Shown here: positions 58,755-64,000 of the stretch, piece by piece | Layout of the letters: every line of letters begins with the position of its first letter | How positions within the stretch are numbered: position 1 is the first letter of the stretch | Source: Acidihalobacter prosperus | GTDB taxonomy: Bacteria > Pseudomonadota > Gammaproteobacteria > DSM-5130 > Acidihalobacteraceae | Assembly: GCF_000754095.2 (NCBI RefSeq) | Contig: NZ_JQSG02000001.1 | Location: 481,140-545,139 of the forward strand | Length of the DNA stretch: 64,000 bases | Reading direction: 5' to 3' | Notes under the pieces: generated by a model | What the model was told of the DNA's origin: nothing | What the model saw: the letters and a program-made list of their open reading frames with translations, nothing else | Databases searched by the model: none | Made by a program: the position numbers and the translations under genes

Positions 58755-59450
58755 TCATCCTCTCGGGATGATGCCCAGCACATCCCGCGGCTGCGGGAAT
58801 TTTCCGCCCTGGGCGATCTCTGAAAAGGCCGACCGAATCCGCGCGGCTCCGGTATAGCGGGACTCCGGGTTCCATTCACGCTTGGGCGCCAGGTACTCGA
58901 TCCAGCGCTGCGCGGTGACTTCGACCAGGTCAAGCGCCGGCGTACCTTCCAGGCCGCTCGTCCAGAGCACCGAAAGGCCGTCCAGGATCGCGCGCGCCAG
59001 CCATGTCGGGACGCCTTCAGGCGGTGCGATCCGGCTCAATGCATCAGCCGCTTGCGCGGCCTTCGAACGTGGTTTGTCGGGGCTTTGAGGCGCCACTGCA
59101 GCCGGCGCGTGGCGCACGTTTTCGAGCACGCTGATCAGGTAGCGATGATTGGCGAGCGGCTTCCAATTTTCGGCCTGGCGCCGCGCGCGCAATGACTCGA
59201 CGGTTTCGATCATGGCTGCGCCTAGACGCGGCACGTCCGCGGTCAGCGCCATGGCCTCGTGGGCGAGCTGCAGCGCACGCGACCAGCGCAACGCCTGGCG
59301 TCGTGGCTTGAACAGTCCGAGATAGGCCACCAGCGCCGGCGAGATCGAAGTCTGGCCCATCAAGGCGAACAGCTCGCGAGCGGCACCGTCCTCCGTGTGC
59401 GCTTCCAGCGGCGTCGGCGTCTGGCAGTGCGGGCAGATGATGATCATCAA
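58755..59450 (-). CDS. Phage early protein with N-terminal zinc-binding CPHC
   Basis: A 231-residue protein; CPHCQTPTPL starts it but no second Cys pair follows. The rest is helical (WSRALQLAHEAMALTADVPR) and ends next to mor. The sequence was not recognised; it is between GemA-type genes and the activator, so it may help replication or regulation. Confidence 0.72.
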   Translation of the reverse strand: MMIIICPHCQTPTPLEAHTEDGAARELFALMGQTSISPALVAYLGLFKPRRQALRWSRALQLAHEAMALTADVPRLGAAMIETVESLRARRQAENWKPLANHRYLISVLENVRHAPAAVAPQSPDKPRSKAAQAADALSRIAPPEGVPTWLARAILDGLSVLWTSGLEGTPALDLVEVTAQRWIEYLAPKREWNPESRYTGAARIRSAFSEIAQGGKFPQPRDVLGIIPRG

Positions 59451-59698
59451 TCGACAAACCTCATTTGACCGGCATGAAGCTCCAGTTCAAGAGGCGTGGC
59501 TACCAGCTCCTTCTCCGGATCAAAACTGCAGCAGCCAATCGCGTCATCCATGTCGTAATGGTCTTTAGAGCAAACCGGGCATAACCAACATTCGTGGATC
59601 TCTGGCGCGCAGCATTCTCTGGCTTCATCTTCAACCTCATACAGCGCTCCACAATCGCCGCATTGGAATCGCAGATATTTGTCAGAAAGATCCATCAC
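59447..59698 (-). CDS. Small zinc-finger protein
   Basis: An 83-residue protein with eight Cys in three groups: FQCGDCGALYEV, ECC...ECWLCPVCSKDH and AIGCCSFDP. It probably binds two zinc ions. It overlaps its neighbours by 4 bp. The role is unknown. Confidence 0.75.
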   Translation of the reverse strand: MMDLSDKYLRFQCGDCGALYEVEDEARECCAPEIHECWLCPVCSKDHYDMDDAIGCCSFDPEKELVATPLELELHAGQMRFVD

Positions 59699-60015
59699 GT
59701 CACCTCCATATCCCGATCGATGTTGGTTTCAGTAAGCACGGTCAGCCCTAGATCACACGCCAGGCGATGCTCGATCAGTGCGCCGCGGGAATTCTGCCAA
59801 CCGTTGAGCATGAGGATGTGATCGCAACGAATCAGCTGGGCGATCGCCAGGCGCATCCAGCCGGTCCAGGTGCCGCAAGGCGGTGGATTGCTGGCATTCT
59901 CGGCCGGGTTTTCGACGTGATAGCCATGGGCACGCAACTCATCAGCCATGCGATGGAACGCGGGATAGTTGTTGTCCGGTAGGCCCGTCATAGGGCCGGC
60001 GATGTAGATTTTCAT
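59695..60015 (-). CDS. DUF4406 (nucleoside 2-deoxyribosyltransferase-like) protein
   Basis: A 106-residue protein with the DUF4406 pattern: MKIYIAGPMTGLPDNNYPAF, then NPPPCGTW and CDHILMLNGWQNSRGALIEHRLA. The fold is related to nucleoside 2-deoxyribosyltransferases, and the conserved Gly-Glu pocket (residues about 75-83) is present as SRGALIEH. It may act on nucleotides or DNA bases. It abuts gemA with a one-base overlap. Confidence 0.88.
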   Translation of the reverse strand: MKIYIAGPMTGLPDNNYPAFHRMADELRAHGYHVENPAENASNPPPCGTWTGWMRLAIAQLIRCDHILMLNGWQNSRGALIEHRLACDLGLTVLTETNIDRDMEVT

Positions 60016-60590
60016 CAGCGCGCCTTCCTGCGACGCTGGTCGATGGCCAGCGCGGCGATGATTTTTTGCAGCTGATCGCCGTTACAGAACGCGACGGCAT
60101 CGATTTGGCACACGCGCTTGGCGATGGCATCCGCATAACCCCACGGGCGCCCGGCATCGGCCAGCAGCGCCTCGATCTTGCCGATCTGCGCCTCGCGTGA
60201 GATATGTGGGTTAGGACGCCGTGCGTTCTTGTCCTTGAACCCTATCGATCGCAGATGCTCGAGCACGCGACCGATCCCGGTGGGCGTCAGCGCCTTCGCG
60301 CTGGTGACGCCTGCGATGCGCTGGAGCATCGCGCGGTAGGTTTCCTCGTCCATGCCGAGCTGCTGCCGGGCGATGTGGATCTTGGCGAGCTGGGCGTTGC
60401 GACGCCGGTCGACTCGCTTGGCTTTGGGTTTCGACTTGGTCGCTGCGGCTTCCAGTCGGCGCGCTTGCTCGTCCAGGTCATCCGCCTGGCGCATGTCTTT
60501 GTCGTAGGCGTCCAGGCTGTCTGCGCGCTGAGCGCTGGCGCGAAGGTTATGGGCCTGCTCGCGGAGGCCGGCGGCTGTTTCAGCCATCAC
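60015..60590 (-). CDS. gemA: GemA regulatory protein (DUF1018, Mu gp16-like)
   Basis: A 191-residue protein of the GemA/gp16 family: AKIHIARQQLGMDEETYRAMLQRIAGVTSAKALTPTGIGRVLEHL is the hallmark, followed by PNPHISREAQIGKIEALLADAG and PWGYADAIAKRVCQID. In Mu, GemA alters host DNA topology and gene expression. The N-terminal 60 residues are helical and not conserved. It belongs to the early operon. Confidence 0.94.
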   Translation of the reverse strand: MMAETAAGLREQAHNLRASAQRADSLDAYDKDMRQADDLDEQARRLEAAATKSKPKAKRVDRRRNAQLAKIHIARQQLGMDEETYRAMLQRIAGVTSAKALTPTGIGRVLEHLRSIGFKDKNARRPNPHISREAQIGKIEALLADAGRPWGYADAIAKRVCQIDAVAFCNGDQLQKIIAALAIDQRRRKAR

Positions 60591-60799
60591 TGTACCTCCC
60601 GGTAATACCAGACACGCTTGTCCTGACGGCAGACGATGTTGCGGCCGTTGGCACGCAGCTCGGCGATCGTCGCGCTCACGGCCATCACCTGGGCGCGCGC
60701 CACGATCTCCAGTGTGCTGTGTTCCTGGCCATCGGCCAGCACCTGAGCCACACGCTGCAGGCGCGGGCTGTTTTCGATACGAGCTGCGTGCATGGCCAT
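60587..60799 (-). CDS. Small winged-helix protein
   Basis: A 70-residue DNA-binding-like protein: RIENSPRLQRVAQVLADGQE, TLEIVARAQVMAVSATIAELRAN and a final wing with VWYYRE. AGGAGG lies five bases before the ATG at 60799. It overlaps gemA by 4 bp. Regulation of early genes is possible. Confidence 0.8.
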   Translation of the reverse strand: MAMHAARIENSPRLQRVAQVLADGQEHSTLEIVARAQVMAVSATIAELRANGRNIVCRQDKRVWYYREVQ

Positions 60800-60800
60800 G

Positions 60801-61058
60801 TCAGCCTCCTCGGTGCAACCAGGAGTTGCGCTCGCGTGCATCCTGGCAGACGACGCAGATCGTGTAGCCGGCACGCACGCGGGCCTCGGGGATCGGCTCG
60901 CCGCATGCCGGGCATCTGAGGTCGTCGCTCGACAGGGCCACGTCGGCGCTCAAGGGCTCCGGCGGACGTTCGCGCTCGGCGATGCGGTGTTCGGTTTCGA
61001 CCTCAGTGACCTGCCTGGCGGCGTCGAGCCAGTCGGTTTCTCGTTGCATTTCTCGCAT
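60801..61058 (-). CDS. TraR/DksA-type zinc-finger protein
   Basis: An 85-residue protein with a C4 zinc finger CPACGEPIPEARV...CVVCQ near the C-terminus, as in phage TraR/DksA proteins that bind RNA polymerase. The N-terminal 45 residues form a helix with Asp/Glu. The start (ATG, TGATG overlap with the preceding gene) gives the usual TraR length. It could redirect host transcription. Confidence 0.85.
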   Translation of the reverse strand: MREMQRETDWLDAARQVTEVETEHRIAERERPPEPLSADVALSSDDLRCPACGEPIPEARVRAGYTICVVCQDARERNSWLHRGG

Positions 61059-61327
61059 CAGCGGATCTCCTCTGCGTTGGCGCGCAACGCACCGACGAGT
61101 GCGATGTCGTTCGAGTACTCGGTCTGTGCCTTTGTGCTGTCCCACACGTCGCCGTCGCAGAACACGACCCGAAAATCCTCGGCATTCGTTTCGATGACGC
61201 CAGCGGCCTGTTTCGCCAGCCTGGAAAGCGCTCTGTTTTGCTCAAGGAGCCGCTCGACCTGCCTGGCATCGTGCGATGTGGCATCGCCGGTTTCGATCCT
61301 GTGTATGAGTTGCTGCCAGTCCATCAC
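61058..61327 (-). CDS. Small hypothetical early protein
   Basis: An 89-residue helical protein (MMDWQQLIHRIETGDATSHD) with a short C-terminal beta segment (VVFCDGDVWDS). No family is recognised. It is joined to gam and the TraR-like gene by short overlaps. Confidence 0.7.
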   Translation of the reverse strand: MMDWQQLIHRIETGDATSHDARQVERLLEQNRALSRLAKQAAGVIETNAEDFRVVFCDGDVWDSTKAQTEYSNDIALVGALRANAEEIR

Positions 61328-61872
61328 GCGCCCTCCTGTTCATCGGCCATGGCGTCGCCCATGAGCATGTCGATCAGCTTGTCCAGCTCGCCGGCGGTAT
61401 CCTTGATGACCACCTCTTCGGAGCCGTCCGTGACGGTGATGCCGAGCTTCTTGAGTCGCTTGGCGTCGAGCTGCTGGATGGCGTCCTTGACGACGCTTTC
61501 CTTGCTGCGCACGTAGGTGTCGGCCTGATCGCAGAACTCCTGCTTGATGCGCTCGATGACCTTGGCCTCATCGGTCCAGGTGATCTTGCCTTTGCCCTTC
61601 ATCCAGCCGAACCGAATGCCATGCGCGGTACGCGTGCGGCGGCGCTTCCAGAGGTCGGCGGATGACTGTTTGACGGCCGCGCGCAGCGCGTCCTGGGCAT
61701 CGTTGAGGGCACACACACGCTCGCGCATCGGGGCAAGGAAGGTGCGCCGGATCTCGGAGATCCGAGATTCCAGATCGGTGACCACTTCACCGAGCGCGTT
61801 GCGAGCGTTGCGCACGTCTTCGGCCAGCAGCTCCAGCTGCTGCATGTCGTTGGGTTGTTGGTCAGTCTGCAT
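61324..61872 (-). CDS. gam: Host-nuclease inhibitor Gam
   Basis: A 182-residue Ku-like DNA-end-binding protein of the Mu Gam family. Helical first part (NALGEVVTDLESRISEIRRT), then the central RTAHGIRFGWMKGKGKITWTD and a C-terminal region KRLKKLGITVTDGSEEVVIKD. It protects linear phage DNA from exonucleases. The start at 61872 has GGAG seven bases before it. Confidence 0.95.
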   Translation of the reverse strand: MQTDQQPNDMQQLELLAEDVRNARNALGEVVTDLESRISEIRRTFLAPMRERVCALNDAQDALRAAVKQSSADLWKRRRTRTAHGIRFGWMKGKGKITWTDEAKVIERIKQEFCDQADTYVRSKESVVKDAIQQLDAKRLKKLGITVTDGSEEVVIKDTAGELDKLIDMLMGDAMADEQEGA

Positions 61873-62542
61873 GGGTTTTCTCCCAGGACTCGCGCGCATC
61901 GATCGCTGCGTCGGTGGCTGCGATCAGGGCGCTCAGGGTCACGTCGTCGAGCTGCTCGACGTACTGGCGCAGCAGGGCGCGGGATTCGCGCTCCTGGGCA
62001 CGCAGGCGCTCGGCGAAGGCGATATCCGCAGCCGAGGGGTTTTTGCTCGCCGTGATGGTTGGGGACGGTGATGGGCTGCGCGGCGCGGCCTCATGTGTCT
62101 TGCCGTCGTTGAGGGCATAGAGCTGCTTGCGGCCTTTCCATCCGCAAGAGACCACCTTGCCGGCAGCGCGCAGACGGGTGATCACATTCGTCGCTTGCTT
62201 GCTGGTCAGCCCGAGCATGCGCACCAGGTCGTCGTTGGTGCGAGGCTCATCCATGATCGTGAGCGCCTGGTCGGTAAATGATGGCGGCGGTGCAGTAGAT
62301 CCTTCGCTGGCACGAACAACTGGTTCATCTGCAGATGAACCAGTTGCTTCAGGCTGGGACTCGACACGCTCGTAGGCGCCGTCCTCGTCGCGCCTAATCA
62401 GGCCATTTTCAGACAGCTCTCTAAGCGCCTTTGTGCATTGCGCTTCATCAATGAATAGCTCGGACAGACCGAAAAAGGCCTGGCGCGTAGCGCCTGGATT
62501 TCCTTCAAGGCAGTGCAGCAATTCCTGTTTTAGTTCATCCAT
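61862..62542 (-). CDS. Two-winged-helix early protein
   Basis: A 226-residue protein with two helix-turn-helix-like parts: about residues 1-60 (LKQELLHCLEGNPGATRQAF, then CTKALRELSENGLIRRDEDG) and 88-140 (TNDDLVRMLGLTSKQATNVI, then TRLRAAGKVVSCG). A charged helix ends it. GGAGG eight bases before the ATG at 62542 is a good start. It overlaps gam by 11 bp. It could be a regulator or a replication helper. Confidence 0.75.
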   Translation of the reverse strand: MDELKQELLHCLEGNPGATRQAFFGLSELFIDEAQCTKALRELSENGLIRRDEDGAYERVESQPEATGSSADEPVVRASEGSTAPPPSFTDQALTIMDEPRTNDDLVRMLGLTSKQATNVITRLRAAGKVVSCGWKGRKQLYALNDGKTHEAAPRSPSPSPTITASKNPSAADIAFAERLRAQERESRALLRQYVEQLDDVTLSALIAATDAAIDARESWEKTHAD

Positions 62543-62543
62543 C

Positions 62544-62888
62544 TCAAGATCCTCCACGGTGATGGCGATCGGCCGTGCGGTGACCGCGCCAGGCATGACT
62601 GCGGCACGGCTCGACCAGGCGATCGTTGCGAAGTACTGCATCGGGACCGCCCAGCTCGTCGGTCAGCTCGTCCAGACGTTCGCGCACGCGCAGCTGCGGC
62701 GGCAGCAGCGGTTCGTAATCGGCCGAGCCGAGCGTTTGCCGATCGATCAGATGCAGCCGTTCGCGGGCGGCCAGGTGCGATTCCGGGTCGATCAGGAAGG
62801 TTTCGAAGGTGAGGCCGGTGGCCTCGTGCAAGCCGCTGGCGACGAACACGTTTCCCCAGCGTTCGATGTAGGCGTCGGGATAGCTCAT
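62544..62888 (-). CDS. Hypothetical early protein
   Basis: A 114-residue protein: MSYPDAYIERWGNVFVASGL begins it; the middle is helical (LRVRERLDELTDELGG), and the end is basic and rich in His/Arg. No family is recognised. It lies between overlapping early genes. Confidence 0.68.
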   Translation of the reverse strand: MSYPDAYIERWGNVFVASGLHEATGLTFETFLIDPESHLAARERLHLIDRQTLGSADYEPLLPPQLRVRERLDELTDELGGPDAVLRNDRLVEPCRSHAWRGHRTADRHHRGGS

Positions 62889-63115
62889 GCATCACCTCGT
62901 GGAGTGCGGTCGTCCTGCAGCAGCGGGGCGACGATGTCGGGCGCGTCAATCTCGATGACGGGTTCGCCGGCGCGCAGCCGGATCTTGCTACCGTCGTACA
63001 GCGGGATGACGCAGGGGACGCCGCGCTGGGCGTTGGCGTACTCGCGCGGCCACGTGTGAGCGATGAGCTGGCGCAGCTCTGGGGCGGCGCGCCATTCGGA
63101 TTGGCAGGCATTCAT
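62885..63115 (-). CDS. Small hypothetical early protein
   Basis: A 76-residue protein with a helical first third (SEWRAAPELRQLIAHTWPRE) and a beta-rich remainder (CVIPLYDGSKIRLRAGEPVIEID). The ATG at 63115 overlaps the upstream stop (ATGA) and follows GAGGGG. No family is recognised. Confidence 0.7.
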   Translation of the reverse strand: MNACQSEWRAAPELRQLIAHTWPREYANAQRGVPCVIPLYDGSKIRLRAGEPVIEIDAPDIVAPLLQDDRTPRGDA

Positions 63116-63432
63116 GACTTTTTCCCCTCGGTGTTGTTCGCGCAGGTCGGGCAAGTGCGGAAGAGCTGCACGCGCATGGGGTTGGTGGGCGCATAGGGCG
63201 AGCGCTGGTATTCGATGCAGCGCTGGCGCGGCATTTCGCCGATGACGGGGCAACTGACGGTGGCGCCCATCAAAGCGCCTTCGACGGCCGCTTGAACGCG
63301 GGTCAAATCACCTTTGTAGAGGCCGTTGAGCACCTGGCTGATAACGCTCGTCGAGTAGTCGATCTCGGTGCTGACGGCGCGCTGCCCGCGATCTGCGCAG
63401 GCTTCGCGCAGGACTTCGATCCAGTCAGTCAT
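63112..63432 (-). CDS. Cro-like HTH early protein
   Basis: A 106-residue protein. Residues about 12-50 (CADRGQRAVSTEIDYSTSVI, SQVLNGLYKGDLTRVQAAVE) make a LacI/Cro-type helix-turn-helix. The C-terminal part has CPVIGEM and CPTCANN, possible metal-binding pairs. It may be a Ner/Cro-type negative regulator. Confidence 0.78.
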   Translation of the reverse strand: MTDWIEVLREACADRGQRAVSTEIDYSTSVISQVLNGLYKGDLTRVQAAVEGALMGATVSCPVIGEMPRQRCIEYQRSPYAPTNPMRVQLFRTCPTCANNTEGKKS

Positions 63433-63784
63433 CGCGCGCCTCCTTGGGGCGCTGATCGACGCCTCCAGTGACGACCTCGTGCTTGTTCGGGTCGTAGGTG
63501 GTGCCGTTGCTCTGCAGGCGTGGCGCGATCGGGCCGGTGTCGCGGATGAGTCGATAAACCGCATGGCCACCGCGTCGGCCGCTGTCGCGCGGCTTGACGA
63601 CGTACAGGTACGACGCGGCGAGCAGCCCGCGCACGTAGCGCATGACGTTCGTTTCGCTCGCCTCGGCCGTGGCCATGAGCGTCGGGATCGTGAACGAGCG
63701 CAGGATGCGCATGGACTGCCAGATGCGGTCGCGGGCGCGCGGCTTGCGCTTGTAGACGCGGGTGTGTGCTCCTGGTGGGCGCAT
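63425..63784 (-). CDS. Winged-helix early protein
   Basis: A 119-residue protein, basic at the start (RVYKRKPRARDRIWQSMRIL), with a winged helix at about 25-80 (FTIPTLMATAEASETNVMRY, then LLAASYLYVVKPRDSGRRGG). It overlaps the B-like gene (TGATG). Homologues are common in transposable phages next to B, but their role is unknown. Confidence 0.78.
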   Translation of the reverse strand: MRPPGAHTRVYKRKPRARDRIWQSMRILRSFTIPTLMATAEASETNVMRYVRGLLAASYLYVVKPRDSGRRGGHAVYRLIRDTGPIAPRLQSNGTTYDPNKHEVVTGGVDQRPKEARDD

Positions 63785-64000
63785 CAGACACCTCCCAGGG
63801 CCGGCATGCCCAGGAAGAAGTCGCGGCCCTTCGGCCAGTCGGCCACGCCGATCCGGTCCATGCCGCGCTGACGCGCGTAGCCCTCGACCTGCGACAGGCC
63901 GACGACCAGGCGTCTGGCCTCGGCGCCGCTGTTGCGGGTGCTGGCGGCGCGGTAGATGACCTGCAGCAGATCGTCTTCGACCTCGACCTCGATCAGGCTG
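63784..64000 (-). CDS. C-terminal part of a probable MuB-like ATPase (partial)
   Basis: The last 71 residues of a gene that continues beyond the window: a helix with DDLLQVIYRAASTRNSGAEARRLVVG and ARQRGMDRIGVADWPKGRDF at the end. The Gly-Ala-Arg-Arg-Leu pattern resembles the C-terminal helical lid of AAA+ target-DNA selectors, and MuB would be expected here, downstream of the transposase. The assignment rests on position and needs the rest of the gene. Confidence 0.5.
   Translation of the reverse strand, partial: SLIEVEVEDDLLQVIYRAASTRNSGAEARRLVVGLSQVEGYARQRGMDRIGVADWPKGRDFFLGMPALGGV

Larger units (their letters stand above)
33115..64000 (-). mobile_element. Mu-type transposable prophage (right end and about 31 kb; left end outside window)
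   Basis: All genes from 33,186 to the window end fit one transposable phage read from right to left. Mu-specific families are Gam, GemA, Mor/C, gp25, gp26 and gp27-like proteins, terminase, DUF935, F-like protein, gpG, protease and DUF1320. The tail is of the long flexible kind found in B3/D3112-like phages. The end at 33,115 starts with TG and carries tandem 22-bp repeats. Transposase, repressor and left end are not in the window. Apart from the frameshifted fibre, every gene seen looks intact, so the prophage may be active. Confidence 0.93.

Overview
ORGANISM. The window is GC-rich and densely coded, and its first half is ordinary gammaproteobacterial chromosome. The order fabD-fabG-acpP-fabF-(pabB)-pabC-mltG-tmk-holB-pilZ, the nudJ-mnmA-hflD cluster, clpS-clpA-infA, cyaY, rsmJ and yajQ all point to Gammaproteobacteria. 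The PutA without an N-terminal DNA-binding domain and the generally high GC would fit a Chromatiales/Ectothiorhodospiraceae-type sulfur or iron oxidiser, but that is a guess; the class is much safer than the family. LAYOUT, HOST (1-33,114). 1-9.1 kb, minus strand: aldo/keto reductase, PutA, a D-2-hydroxyacid dehydrogenase, a VIT/CCC1 metal transporter and aconitase A. 9.2-11.4 kb, minus: nudJ-mnmA-hflD. 11.5-15.5 kb, plus: icd, clpS, clpA; infA faces them. 15.9-24.5 kb, plus: a long fatty-acid, folate, cell-wall and replication operon ending in a PilZ protein. 24.5-26.3 kb, minus: a YadGH-type ABC exporter. 26.4-32.9 kb: leucyl aminopeptidase, dusA, a PP1-like phosphatase, cyaY, a DUF423 membrane protein, yajQ, a degenerate Rieske-like membrane protein and rsmJ. 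A tRNA-Ser(UGA) closes the host part. LAYOUT, PROPHAGE (33,115 to beyond 64,000). A Mu-type transposable prophage starts 42 bp after the tRNA. Its end carries two tandem 22-bp repeats that look like the transposase-binding sites of the Mu right end. Nearly all phage genes lie on the minus strand, so the genome reads from right to left. The early region (64.0-58.4 kb) holds the C-terminus of a probable MuB-like ATPase, several small helix-turn-helix and zinc-finger proteins, Gam, GemA, a DUF4406 protein and a Mor/C-type activator. Next come lysis genes (GH108 endolysin, holin-like) and the Mu-type head module (gp25/26/27-like, terminase, DUF935 portal, F-like head protein, gpG, protease/scaffold, DUF2190, capsid, DUF1320). 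A long non-contractile tail module of the kind seen in gene transfer agents and B3/D3112-type phages follows (major tail protein, frameshifted chaperone, tape measure, DUF2460, DUF2163, NlpC/P60, central tail protein, fibre). A DNA adenine methyltransferase sits at the very end, where Mu keeps mom. HOW IT WORKS TOGETHER. The late genes are packed with 4-11 bp start/stop overlaps and look like one transcription unit switched on by the Mor/C-type protein. Three insertions on the opposite strand (39.0-39.6, 44.2-44.5 and 58.1-58.3 kb) have their own strong ribosome binding sites and look like morons. A secreted staphylococcal-type nuclease plus a 37-residue membrane peptide sit inside the tail genes on the late strand. 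The tail fibre is frameshifted near its 3' end. The transposase gene, repressor and left end lie outside the window. No gene-free stretch exceeds 300 bases; the largest are 15,733-15,978, 50,341-50,553 and 1,074-1,255. No rRNA, CRISPR array or insertion sequence was seen.
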